Source: Thermoplasmatota archaeon (GTDB lineage: Archaea > Thermoplasmatota > Penumbrarchaeia > Penumbrarchaeales > Penumbrarchaeaceae). From it: 64,000 nucleotides of DNA. Made by a program: the position numbers and the translations under genes. The notes beneath the pieces are model-generated. The model had not been told where the DNA came from. It saw only the letters and a program-made list of their open reading frames with translations, and did no database searches. Every line of letters begins with the position of its first letter. The first letter of the stretch is position 1. The stretch is from assembly GCA_029762535.1 (NCBI GenBank), contig JARVGK010000004.1:1-64000 (forward strand), written 5' to 3'. Below, in pieces: positions 8,708-18,735 of this stretch.

Positions 8708-11700
8708 ATGGTCACTGATAGAGGTGCAATCGCTTATTTTGTAATATCGTTCATTATATTTTCCGGATTCGTTCTACCCGCAAAGGGAGAGAATTCTCCA
8801 CATATCAGTGATGAGAGGGATCCATGGACCGATGAGGACGATCTGGTTTTCATCCATCATTCCGTGGGAAGGAACTGGTTGTCCGATGGTTTGAACAGTG
8901 CATTGATAGCGAAGAGCTACATCGATGAAAGGAACGATATATACTACGGAACAGATCTGGATAATAACAGCGGCCGACCAAAATCCATCGCATCTGATGT
9001 CGGGAATTATACCGAGATGAGACATTGGATATTATGGTTCAACGATTATCTTGATGCGGTTCTTGACCACGATTGCGCAGATGGTGTGAACCGGATAGTC
9101 ATGTTCAAGAGTTGCTATCCCGCAAGCAAGATCGGTTCTTCCGGAACGGAACCTGGGGATCCATTCAGTTCAACTAAGTCAATGGCAAATTACAAAGCTG
9201 TGTTCAGGCATTATTCCGGGGACAATAAGACATATTCAAGTAACGGATACACATATCTTCCATTGGATAGGGTCTTTGCATCCAATCCGAATACTCTGTT
9301 CATCTATGTTACCTCTCCGCCTCTGCATTATTCTCCCTGGGATGCGACAAGCGATACTGAAGCCGCAAGAGCGAGAGATTTCACTGATTGGGTCAAGAAC
9401 GATTGGCTGAACGATTATAACAGAAAGAATCCGGGGCTGAACAACGTGGCCGTATATGATTTCTTCAACTTTCTGGCATATCCCGACGATCATGCTTCAC
9501 ATCCCAATCGTCTGAAAAAGGAATACGGAGGTGAGACGGGGAATTCGCATCCCAACAAGACCGCGAACCAGGGAGCCACGGCGGATTTCGCCGGAAAGGG
9601 AGCGTTCCTGGATAACGCATGGGCAATGTTCAACCGATCCATCGAATACCATCAATGGGGGGGATCCAGACGCGATAGGATGAATACCGGTCGCTCACCA
9701 TACGGTCACGATTTCGAGAGGGCGAATTACAGGTGGAAATTCTCCAGTGGAGGGGAGATACACTCATCACCCGCGATAGATCGAGAAGGAAGGATATATT
9801 TCGGATCTGACGATGGCAAACTCTATGCCCTCTATCCAAACGGTTCATTGATATGGTCCTTTAAAACCAGTGGAAAGATCAGGTCATCTCCGAATATCGA
9901 TCATTCCGGGGTTATATATTTCGGGTCTGACGATGGTAGGTTCTATGCCCTGTATCCTAACGGTTCACAGTTATGGAACTTCACGACAGGTGATAAGGTC
10001 AGGTCATCTCCGAATATCGATCATTCCGGGGTTGTGTATTTTGGCTCTGACGATGGTAAACTATATGCATTATTCCCAAACGGATCTCAGGCTTGGAACC
10101 TATCGACCGGGGGAAAGATCAGCTCCAAACCTGCGATCGATTATAATGGAATTGTCTATGTATCATCAGATAATGGTAGATTGCACTCCGTTGAGATAAA
10201 TGGGACCTTGCGATTCACTATCAATATTACCGGCCCTGGAACACCTGCCATAAATGGGAACGGTCAGATAGTAGTTGGTTCCTCTAATGGAAGGGTCTAT
10301 GAATTGGATGATTCAGGCAAGATAATATGGAATTACACTTCTATCGGTGCAGATTTTTCTTCGCCATCCATCGATTTTGACGGGTATCTGATCGTATCGG
10401 ATCAAAAGGGATATGTTCTATCCATCTTCAACGGATCGCTGAACTGGAGGAAAAGCATGGGAGGGAATGTCAGCACACCTCCTGTTATTAACAACGGTTC
10501 CAAGGTCTATTTCGGGATGGAGAACGGCAGGGTCGTATCTTTGAATCCCAATGGCACACATGATTGGAACTTATCGTTGGATGATAGGATAACATCCGGT
10601 CCGGTGATCGATTCGGACGGCCGTATCTATGCTGCTACAGAGAACGGAACGCTCTACTGCATCGGTATCACCAAGCCGACACCGCCGACTTCGGCAGCAC
10701 TAACGAAGTTCGGATCGTCGTTCAACATAACGTGGGGATCGCCCCTCAACGACGGAGGCAGTACAGTTACTAGGTACGTAGTACTTAGATCGATGGATGG
10801 AGAATCCTACAGCAGTATAGACGAAACGGAACTGATGTATTACAACGATACCTCTTCAAAGTCGAATTCCCTCTATTTTTATCATGTGAAGGCCGTTAAC
10901 TCGGTTGGCCAGTCAGAACCAAGCATCACGATGACGGGGGATCACAAGCGTCCTGTTCTCGCAATTGATTCCACCCCTGTATCCGGCACCACGGGTGATC
11001 CTTTAACCTTCAAAGCATCGTTCAGTGATGACAGCGGAATATCCGAGGTTTATCTTGTGGTGACGATACCGGGTAACGGTTCGTACAACCTTACGATGGT
11101 TCCAGGTACTGAATATCAAAGGACCATAATCGTTTCATCCGATACGACATCAAGCATATCCTACAGATTCGTGTTCTCGGACAAGGTCGGTAACTGGAAC
11201 CAAACAACGAACAAACAGATCACGGTCTATGATAACGACCCTCCGGAATTCATACAAGATGGTACTCCGAAAAAGATGAACATGTCCCAAGACCTCTGGT
11301 TCAACGTCTCTGTCTCAGATAATATACAGGTCTCATCGGTTTACGTGGAATACTGGTTCGGATCGGGGTCCCATACCAATGTAAGTATGTCCGGAACGGG
11401 GCCATACACCTACAAGATCACGATCCCTTCGGATATGAAAGATAATTTACACTATATATTCCATGCCGTTGATAACTCAGGTAACTGGGCCCATACCTCT
11501 CAAAAGGACATATCCATATTCGACAACGACAGACCCACGTTCGGGACGGATTCGACTCCTAGCTCCGGGACAACTGGTGAATCCCTTACCTTCTCGATTT
11601 CCGTATCGGATAACATAGGTGTATCATCAGTGTTTGTTGAGTATTGGTTCGGATCTGGGTCGCATACGAATGTGAGCATGAGCGGTTCTGGTCCTTATAC

Positions 11701-14515
11701 GTATCAGATAACGATACTCTCAAGCTCAACAGATACCCTTCATTACATATTCCATGCAGTTGATACTTCGGGTAACTGGGCTCACACATCACAGAAGAAC
11801 GTGACCATTACCGACAACGACAAACCCACGTTTGGAACGGATTCAACACCAAGTTCGGGAACAACAGGCGACTCATTTACCTTCTCAATTTCCGTATCGG
11901 ATAATATAGATGTGTCATCAGTGAATGTGGAGTATTGGTTCGGATCTGGATCCCATACGAATGTGAGCATGAGCGGTTCTGGTCCTTATACGTATCAGAT
12001 AACGATACTCTCAAGCTCAACAGATACTCTTCATTACATATTCCATGCAGTTGATACTTCGGGTAACTGGGCGCATGCTTCCCAGAAGGATGTGACCATT
12101 ACCGACAACGACAAACCAACATTCGGAACTGATAACACTCCGAGCTCGGGAACCACGGGGGATCCGTTCACGTTCAACATATCGGTGACGGATAATATTG
12201 GCGTTTCATCGGTCTTTGTCGAATATTGGTTCGGAACAGGAGAACATGATAATGTGAGCATGAATGGCTCAAGGGCGTATATTTTCCAGATCACGATGCC
12301 CTCGAACTCGACGGATACTTTACATTACATATTCCATGCGGTAGATGGTTTCGGGAACTGGAACGATACGATACAAAAAGATGTGTTGGTATCTGACAAC
12401 GATAGACCCGTGTTCGGAACAGATGCAACACCCGGATCAGCAAGGACAGGCGAGGAATTCACCTTCAGTATCATGGCCTGGGATAACATTGCGATCTCTT
12501 TCATCTATCTGGAATACCGGTTCGGGACAGGAGATCATAATAACGTGAGCATGGAAGAATCGGGACCATACACTTACCGGATCACTATACCTTCGAACTC
12601 GACAGATACGCTTCATTACCTGTTCATTGCGGTAGACCAGTCCGGGAATTGGGCCAATACCCTGGAGATGGATGTGATAATAACTGATGAGGAGAGACCA
12701 ACATTTGGATCGGATGATACATCTCATTCGGGAACAACCGGGGATCCGTTCACGTTCAGTATATCAGTGACGGATAATATTGGCGTGTCATCTGTCTTTG
12801 TCGAATACTGGTTCGGGACAGGAGAGCATTACAACGAGAGCATGAACGGATGGGGGCCTTATACCTATCAGATCACGATATCTTCCCATTCGACGGAGAC
12901 GCTCCATTACATATTCCACGCCGTTGATGGTTCCGGCAACTGGAATGATACGATACAAAAGGATGTATTGGTATCTGACAACGATAAGCCGTTTTTCGGA
13001 ACCGATGAAACACCTGCATCAGCGATGACCGGGAACAGATTCACCTTCAGCATCATGGCCTGGGATAACATTGCGATCTCTTTTGTCCATGTGGAATACT
13101 GGTTCGGGACAGGAGAGCATTACAACATGAGTATGAACGGATCGGGACCATACACTTATCGGATCACTATACCTTCGCATTCGACAGATGTACTTCATTA
13201 CCTGTTCCATGCGGTTGACGAGGCCGGGAATCGGGCACATACCTTAGAGAGGACCGTTGCCGTTTTGGATGATGACGTCCCGGTATTCGGATCGGATTCA
13301 ACTCCGATCTCAGGAACGACCGGGGACCTGTTCATGTTCAACATCTCTGTGACGGATAATATTGGAGTGTCATCGGTCTTTGTCGAATACTGGTTCGGGA
13401 CAGGGGAACATAATAACATGAGCATGACGGGATCGGGTCATTATATCTATCAGATGATCATCCCATTCGACTCGATCGATCCCCTGCATTACATATTCCA
13501 TGCTGTTGATGATTCGCTCAATAGAAACCATACCATTGAAATCACCGTGACGATCGAGGATAATAAAAAACCAATTTTCCTCTCCGATCAAACGCCCTCT
13601 GAGGCGTATACAGGGGAAAATATCATTTTCAACATATCTGTGACGGATAATATCGGCTTATCGATGGTATATCTCGAGTACTGGTTCGGAGAGGGTGAGC
13701 ATTACAATGTGAGCATGGAAGGCTCGCACTTTTTCATGTATGATCTGTCCCTCCCGTTGGGATCAAATGATGTGCTTTATTACATATTCAGAGCTGTTGA
13801 CCCATTCGGGAACTGGAACATGACAAAACAAAAAGAGATCGTGATTCATGATGAGATTATGATCGATGATGAATCGCCCACATCCGATGCCGGACCCGAT
13901 CGAAAGGTCCCTGCGGGAACGATCGTCGAGCTTGATGGTTCAGGTTCGAAAGATAATGTCGGGATCGTGAACTGGACATGGTCTTTCAATGACGGCTCAA
14001 GAGACATTGTCATCTATGGCGCAATAGCTTATCACAACTTCTCCATACCTGGAAACTACAGTATAGGTCTTAATGTGACGGATGAAGCGGGAAATTACGC
14101 TTCCGATCATTTTCTGTTGACGGTCGAACCGATCATCAACGGCAATGGAAAGATAGATGAAGGCCCCCTTACACAGGGATTCGACATTAAAGATCTTTGG
14201 TGGTTGGCCCTGATCATTATAGCATGGATGATAATGCTTATTATCGGCATTTTAACGATGATAAATAAGAAAAAGGACGATCAAGCAGTATCGGCCAATT
14301 TGTCTGAAGTCACCTCATTCGATCCGGAACCGGTAAACGCTTCGGAAGATGTTGACATATCAAACGATGGGATAGGTAAAGAGGACCCCATTGATATGGA
14401 TGAGGAGATCCCAATAGAGGGTTTGGAGTTGGAAGAACTCGACATTCCCTCTGTTGAGGAATACCTGTCATCTCTTGATATAGAGGATCGGCCGGACACT
14501 GGAACCGAACCATGA
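8708..14515 (+). CDS. Giant surface protein: SGNH-like domain, PQQ-type propeller, FN3, ten 97-residue Ig-like repeats, PKD, membrane anchor
   Basis: 1935 residues. A signal peptide (AIAYFVISFIIFSGFVLP) precedes an SGNH-hydrolase-like domain (~45-310) with FIHHSVGRN (Ser52) and NSHPNK (His281). A PQQ-type beta-propeller follows (~330-655; repeats such as SSPAIDREGRIYFGSDDGKL), then a fibronectin-III domain (~655-745), ten Ig-like repeats (10955-13864), a PKD domain with SGSKDNVG and WTWSFNDGS, one transmembrane helix (LWWLALIIIAWMIMLIIGIL) and a ~80-residue acidic cytoplasmic tail. Likely anchored in the membrane with ~1800 residues outside, as an adhesin, S-layer-associated or glycan-acting protein. 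Catalysis by the first domain is inference. Many N-x-S/T sequons suggest glycosylation. It converges with the beta-helix gene, leaving 13 bases between stops. Confidence 0.85.
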   Translation: MVTDRGAIAYFVISFIIFSGFVLPAKGENSPHISDERDPWTDEDDLVFIHHSVGRNWLSDGLNSALIAKSYIDERNDIYYGTDLDNNSGRPKSIASDVGNYTEMRHWILWFNDYLDAVLDHDCADGVNRIVMFKSCYPASKIGSSGTEPGDPFSSTKSMANYKAVFRHYSGDNKTYSSNGYTYLPLDRVFASNPNTLFIYVTSPPLHYSPWDATSDTEAARARDFTDWVKNDWLNDYNRKNPGLNNVAVYDFFNFLAYPDDHASHPNRLKKEYGGETGNSHPNKTANQGATADFAGKGAFLDNAWAMFNRSIEYHQWGGSRRDRMNTGRSPYGHDFERANYRWKFSSGGEIHSSPAIDREGRIYFGSDDGKLYALYPNGSLIWSFKTSGKIRSSPNIDHSGVIYFGSDDGRFYALYPNGSQLWNFTTGDKVRSSPNIDHSGVVYFGSDDGKLYALFPNGSQAWNLSTGGKISSKPAIDYNGIVYVSSDNGRLHSVEINGTLRFTINITGPGTPAINGNGQIVVGSSNGRVYELDDSGKIIWNYTSIGADFSSPSIDFDGYLIVSDQKGYVLSIFNGSLNWRKSMGGNVSTPPVINNGSKVYFGMENGRVVSLNPNGTHDWNLSLDDRITSGPVIDSDGRIYAATENGTLYCIGITKPTPPTSAALTKFGSSFNITWGSPLNDGGSTVTRYVVLRSMDGESYSSIDETELMYYNDTSSKSNSLYFYHVKAVNSVGQSEPSITMTGDHKRPVLAIDSTPVSGTTGDPLTFKASFSDDSGISEVYLVVTIPGNGSYNLTMVPGTEYQRTIIVSSDTTSSISYRFVFSDKVGNWNQTTNKQITVYDNDPPEFIQDGTPKKMNMSQDLWFNVSVSDNIQVSSVYVEYWFGSGSHTNVSMSGTGPYTYKITIPSDMKDNLHYIFHAVDNSGNWAHTSQKDISIFDNDRPTFGTDSTPSSGTTGESLTFSISVSDNIGVSSVFVEYWFGSGSHTNVSMSGSGPYTYQITILSSSTDTLHYIFHAVDTSGNWAHTSQKNVTITDNDKPTFGTDSTPSSGTTGDSFTFSISVSDNIDVSSVNVEYWFGSGSHTNVSMSGSGPYTYQITILSSSTDTLHYIFHAVDTSGNWAHASQKDVTITDNDKPTFGTDNTPSSGTTGDPFTFNISVTDNIGVSSVFVEYWFGTGEHDNVSMNGSRAYIFQITMPSNSTDTLHYIFHAVDGFGNWNDTIQKDVLVSDNDRPVFGTDATPGSARTGEEFTFSIMAWDNIAISFIYLEYRFGTGDHNNVSMEESGPYTYRITIPSNSTDTLHYLFIAVDQSGNWANTLEMDVIITDEERPTFGSDDTSHSGTTGDPFTFSISVTDNIGVSSVFVEYWFGTGEHYNESMNGWGPYTYQITISSHSTETLHYIFHAVDGSGNWNDTIQKDVLVSDNDKPFFGTDETPASAMTGNRFTFSIMAWDNIAISFVHVEYWFGTGEHYNMSMNGSGPYTYRITIPSHSTDVLHYLFHAVDEAGNRAHTLERTVAVLDDDVPVFGSDSTPISGTTGDLFMFNISVTDNIGVSSVFVEYWFGTGEHNNMSMTGSGHYIYQMIIPFDSIDPLHYIFHAVDDSLNRNHTIEITVTIEDNKKPIFLSDQTPSEAYTGENIIFNISVTDNIGLSMVYLEYWFGEGEHYNVSMEGSHFFMYDLSLPLGSNDVLYYIFRAVDPFGNWNMTKQKEIVIHDEIMIDDESPTSDAGPDRKVPAGTIVELDGSGSKDNVGIVNWTWSFNDGSRDIVIYGAIAYHNFSIPGNYSIGLNVTDEAGNYASDHFLLTVEPIINGNGKIDEGPLTQGFDIKDLWWLALIIIAWMIMLIIGILTMINKKKDDQAVSANLSEVTSFDPEPVNASEDVDISNDGIGKEDPIDMDEEIPIEGLELEELDIPSVEEYLSSLDIEDRPDTGTEP
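10955..13864 (+). repeat. Ten tandem 291-bp units inside the surface-protein gene
   Basis: Units start at 10955, 11246, 11537, 11828, 12119, 12410, 12701, 12992, 13283 and 13574: every unit is exactly 97 codons with no insertion or deletion. The core is TDSTPSSGTTGDPFTFSISV, SDNIGVSSVFVEYWFG, then LHYIFHAVD.SGNW and a DNDKP linker. Units 3 and 4 share a 119-base stretch (11663-11781 and 11954-12072) with one mismatch. Units 5/7 and 6/8 are pairwise most alike (WNDTIQKDVLVSDND versus SIMAWDNIAISF), showing a two-unit duplication. Confidence 0.95.
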
Positions 14516-14528
14516 GGGACAATCGTTT

Positions 14529-17500
14529 TCAGAAAGCTTCTTTTGACATGGGATCGTCAGGAACATCCGCTATCTCTGTCACTTCTTCCAGAGGTATCAT
14601 CAGATCATCTATCTCTTTCATGATCTCATCGATATTAAGGTTCTCAACATCGATATCAGATACGTTCGCTTCATCCTCGGGTGGATCGGCATCGTCAAGC
14701 GGAGGCTGTTCATATTCATCGAATTCTTCCACTTCCTCATATTCCGTAAAGTCCTCTGGAGGGGGCGAGATATCTTTGCTTTTTCTTCCCAGTATGAATG
14801 AGAAAAGTATCAGGATCATGGTTGTGATACAGAATATCATGGTAATTATGACGAGTGTCCTGCTATCTGCGACCTCATGAACTATCGTTTCAGGGACGGG
14901 ATCCTTATTCTCATCGATCGGGTCCTCTTCATTTTCGGTGTTAACCACACCTTCGATCTGTGACTCTATCTCAAGGACAACCGGGGTTTCAACATAGTTT
15001 CCGTTGACATCCGTGACCTTGAACCAGAAGCTGAATGGAGCGTCTATTAATTCTATGAATTTCTTGTATATGCCGGCATCTCCGGTCAACGGGATCTCGA
15101 TGAGCTCATCTTGTATTTCGATAAAAAGGGACACATCCCCGATGCCGATATTATCATGGACCTCGATCTCGAAGCTGTATCCGATTCCGCCCATTATCCT
15201 CTTTGTCGATGCGTCTATGATCTCGGGTGGGTCATTGTCTTTTATAATGATCGTTCTTTCATTACCCATCAATATGTTTCCCGATACGTCCTTCACCCAT
15301 AATCGATAATGAATATCAGAGGTCATATCGAAGGGGATCGCTATCTTTCCGTGGTGATCTCCGGCCTCATGTCTCAATGTGATGTTCGTTGAAGGAGCGT
15401 CTTCGCTCCAGAACTGGAAGATGACGGACCTGATCCCGATGTTATCCTCTACGGTGACCATAATGTTGAAGGGATCACCGGTGGTTCCATATTCATCCGA
15501 TCTATCATGAACTATCCACGGTTTGACATTATCGATGATGGGAACGCTTATTGCAGGAAGTTCCAGCATATTTCCGCCGATGTCCCTTGCATGTATGCTG
15601 TATTCAAGGGACCCCATGTGATCCATCGGTATCACTATGGCCTTTTTGATATGCCCCTGTTCTCCGGATATGGAGTAGCTTTTCTCCCCGAGGATATAAT
15701 CGATCCTTGTTGAGGAGATCCCCCTGTTATCCGTTATGACAATGTCGAATCTGAACTCCTCCCCTGAATAACCTATCTGATCCGTGTTGTCGCTATGAAG
15801 CACTGGAGGTTCGCTGTCCATTACATCTATGATCATGAAGGAGGTTATGTTCTCATTTCCGCTGCTGTCGGAGAGGTTCAAGCGATACTGAACGAGTTCT
15901 GCTGCAGGATCGGATAATTGGTGGGAGTATTCGTGATGATCGCCGATCTTGATGAGATCGTAGCTTAGGATCTGATCATTCTCGATTATCTCTACGATCG
16001 TTCTATCAAGCTTTATGTTGTCGTATAGTTCGAACTTGAAATCGATCCGATCCCTTTGGTCCGATGAATGAGTTGTCAGGTCATCCAACATCGATGGTTC
16101 GATAACATCGATTATTCTTATGTTATGATCCCTGGATGAGGTCTCAAGACCTCCCAGGTCCCTAGCCGTTGTATGGTATGATATTGTCCCTATGAGGTCA
16201 TTTGGTATGGTCAGATATCCGATCCAGTTTCCAAAATTTACATCTCCCTCGTCTATTTTGAGATCGATCTGGCCGCTGAACAGGTTTTTTTCGTGCTGGT
16301 AGGTCACCTTCACATCATCTATACCATCCATGTCGGAAGCTGTAATGTCGAATTTGAGCTTCTCCCCGGTCCCGATGGTATCCACGGTCAGGTCCGAAAC
16401 GATGATCGGCCGATCCTCTCTTGTTATGGAGATGTTTAAGATATCGCTTTCTTTGATCAGTTCGAACTGCAGGGATCCCGACTCATTTGAGGATGCTACC
16501 AGACTGGGGATCCCATTCTCGAGGATGGTGTATCTCTCTTCAGGCAGCAATCCTTTAATAAGATATGTCGCCTTTTTGTCGGTTGTCCTGTCCTCTTCGG
16601 TCCATTCCAGAACAACATCACTGTATCTGTTGTATGAGTTTACTTTGATTGTACTAACGTGAGGAACGGGGGATGTCGGGATCCAATCCTCGTTCACTAC
16701 TATGGAAAGATCCACCCCGTCGTCATCTTCCGAGACTTCTTCCGTGTATCGGAATCTCCCATCCTCGTAGAGGAAGATCTCCCTCCCGATCTTGATGGGA
16801 TCCGATCCCATGATGTTGGGAGGAACGTATTCTATCGCTCCTATGTCCGGGATCCCGTATATAGGGGATCCGAATATATCTGAGGGATATTCAATAAAAG
16901 ATAGATCTGTAGCCATATCTATACATGGAGAATCATTTGATAATTGATAGTAGCTATTGCTTATCCATTTTATTGAAGGATCAGTTTTCATCCCATTTTG
17001 ATCATGTCCATATGTATTTGTCCATTTGGAAATATTGATAATATCTGTGCCTGTCCTGCCTGATTTCACTTGGAATTCTCCAGGACCATAAATATTACCA
17101 TTACAATAGAATCCCGAGTGATCCGCTCGAAAAGAATCATACTGGAAATCAAATACATAAAATGGCATACGGTTTTCTTTGGTTGTGAAGATATTTGATA
17201 TTATTGAAATGTTATTTAAATGTTGTCGGCTATCAGCTATTTCTATTAATCCACTATGAGTCATATTTTTTCCATATGCAAATAAATTTTTATATAATAA
17301 TATATTATTCACTTTAAATGAATGATAATTTACACTATTAATATTCAATGAATAGGGAGCATGTCCTTTATTTAATGATACAATATTATTATAGAATGAA
17401 ACATTAGAAACAGCAATATATATTTGACCCATTGACGCATTACCATAAAAAAGGTTGTTAAATGCTTTTATGTTATTTGCACTACTATCTATATGTAATA

Positions 17501-18437
17501 ATTTTAAAGGACAATCACTTACGATATTATTATAAATAGAAATATTGCTTCCAGTTGTAATGTCAATACCATCAGCATTTACACTATTTTTTATTATATT
17601 ATGGTGTATTGATATATTCGTTCCTAGATGAGTGCTATAATGGCTATTACCTTCATGTAGTGTTATTGAATCTCCATATGACCTTGTAATCTTATTATGT
17701 GCAATTTCTATATCTGATCCATGAAAAGTTGAATCTCCCATAAGTGCAATTCCAGAACCACCATATATTAAACCTGTATCTTCAATAGTGTTATTTATAA
17801 TTTTTAGATTAAATTCGCCAAAAGGAGCGTAAATTCCCCATCTTCCGACATGATGAATATAATTATCTTTAATTGTGACTCCATAATGACGTGAACCTAC
17901 TGATTGTGTTACAACACCACTTGATAAATTAAAGATTTCAAAACCCGATAAGGTTACATAATTACCTCTAATATCAATGTATCCACCCCAGTTACCATTC
18001 ATTTTTGGATGTGACCCATTTCCATATGATTTTAAAATAATATGATTTCCTTTGGAGCCTGAGCTTCTGAATTGAAAAAAGCCATCATGGCATTTGCTTA
18101 TATCCCATTCACCACCCTTAATGAAATTAATATTATCTCCGCCAGTAAAGGTAGTAACTTCATCAACGTTTTTTAGAGTTTTCCATGGCCCATTATTTCC
18201 CGAAGTGAATTTTTCGGACCTACCATCCCAATTATCATTTCCGTTGATCGAATCTACATAGAAATTCCTGGTTGTTGGAGATCTTGTTTCATTGATGGAT
18301 TCATCTATGGTCGATCCATCGGTCTCGAAGAGCATCGATTGTCCGGATATGATAGCTCCAACAAGTAGGAACAACAATAAAATCGTTATACCTGATAAGT
18401 CCCTTTTTAAGGTTTTTTGAGCCTTCTGTGAAATCAT
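14529..18437 (-). CDS. Membrane-anchored parallel beta-helix surface protein with Ig-like repeats
   Basis: About 1302 residues. The start is the ATG at 18437 because AAAGGTG lies five bases upstream; the frame is open to 18467. A signal/anchor helix (DLSGITILLLFLLVGAIISG) leads to FYVDSINGNDNWDGRS, the usual opening of secreted right-handed beta-helix proteins, then many N-x-I/N-N turns (GVTIKDNYIHHVGRWGIYAP, ISIHHNIIKNS, ISIYNNIVSDC) to ~residue 530. Ig-like domains of ~90 residues follow, each opened by VxDNxxI-type motifs, then one transmembrane helix (LVIITMIFCITTMILILFSF) and a very acidic tail. Such helices bind or cleave polysaccharides; no lyase active site is identifiable. The helix-coding segment is far more AT-rich than the rest. 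Confidence 0.82.
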   Translation of the reverse strand: MISQKAQKTLKRDLSGITILLLFLLVGAIISGQSMLFETDGSTIDESINETRSPTTRNFYVDSINGNDNWDGRSEKFTSGNNGPWKTLKNVDEVTTFTGGDNINFIKGGEWDISKCHDGFFQFRSSGSKGNHIILKSYGNGSHPKMNGNWGGYIDIRGNYVTLSGFEIFNLSSGVVTQSVGSRHYGVTIKDNYIHHVGRWGIYAPFGEFNLKIINNTIEDTGLIYGGSGIALMGDSTFHGSDIEIAHNKITRSYGDSITLHEGNSHYSTHLGTNISIHHNIIKNSVNADGIDITTGSNISIYNNIVSDCPLKLLHIDSSANNIKAFNNLFYGNASMGQIYIAVSNVSFYNNIVSLNKGHAPYSLNINSVNYHSFKVNNILLYKNLFAYGKNMTHSGLIEIADSRQHLNNISIISNIFTTKENRMPFYVFDFQYDSFRADHSGFYCNGNIYGPGEFQVKSGRTGTDIINISKWTNTYGHDQNGMKTDPSIKWISNSYYQLSNDSPCIDMATDLSFIEYPSDIFGSPIYGIPDIGAIEYVPPNIMGSDPIKIGREIFLYEDGRFRYTEEVSEDDDGVDLSIVVNEDWIPTSPVPHVSTIKVNSYNRYSDVVLEWTEEDRTTDKKATYLIKGLLPEERYTILENGIPSLVASSNESGSLQFELIKESDILNISITREDRPIIVSDLTVDTIGTGEKLKFDITASDMDGIDDVKVTYQHEKNLFSGQIDLKIDEGDVNFGNWIGYLTIPNDLIGTISYHTTARDLGGLETSSRDHNIRIIDVIEPSMLDDLTTHSSDQRDRIDFKFELYDNIKLDRTIVEIIENDQILSYDLIKIGDHHEYSHQLSDPAAELVQYRLNLSDSSGNENITSFMIIDVMDSEPPVLHSDNTDQIGYSGEEFRFDIVITDNRGISSTRIDYILGEKSYSISGEQGHIKKAIVIPMDHMGSLEYSIHARDIGGNMLELPAISVPIIDNVKPWIVHDRSDEYGTTGDPFNIMVTVEDNIGIRSVIFQFWSEDAPSTNITLRHEAGDHHGKIAIPFDMTSDIHYRLWVKDVSGNILMGNERTIIIKDNDPPEIIDASTKRIMGGIGYSFEIEVHDNIGIGDVSLFIEIQDELIEIPLTGDAGIYKKFIELIDAPFSFWFKVTDVNGNYVETPVVLEIESQIEGVVNTENEEDPIDENKDPVPETIVHEVADSRTLVIITMIFCITTMILILFSFILGRKSKDISPPPEDFTEYEEVEEFDEYEQPPLDDADPPEDEANVSDIDVENLNIDEIMKEIDDLMIPLEEVTEIADVPDDPMSKEAF

Positions 18438-18735
18438 TACTACACCTTTCTTCTGATGGTATATCATGATATTTATGGCGAATATGGGATATCCCTGGGG
18501 AAGTCCCTGCCATATGCCCCATCGGTTAGATTCCTTCTAGTTGTTATCATTTTTGATAATGGAAGACCGTATATATCTTGACATATGATTCGTATTCTGC
18601 TTCCTTTGTTATCTGACTGGTATATCATAGGACATCTTGTGTCGATGATTAGTTGTTATATTATATTTACGGTAACTATTGTGAATCTATTATTGTCCTA
18701 ATTCATTTGGTATATTGTTATCTAAAAATAATATA
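18438..18735. other. Intergenic region with promoter for the beta-helix gene
   Basis: On the minus strand CATAAAT (18471-18477) is a plausible TATA box ~35 bases from the ATG at 18437. A perfect small hairpin, TTATCA-TTTT-TGATAA, lies at 18544-18559. No gene is visible in the rest, which is AT-rich and downstream of the glycosyltransferase at 18736. Confidence 0.45.

Noticed and set aside
10955..13864. Regular tandem repeats considered as a CRISPR or satellite array
   Set aside because: Repeats are 291 bp, in frame and encode Ig-like domains.
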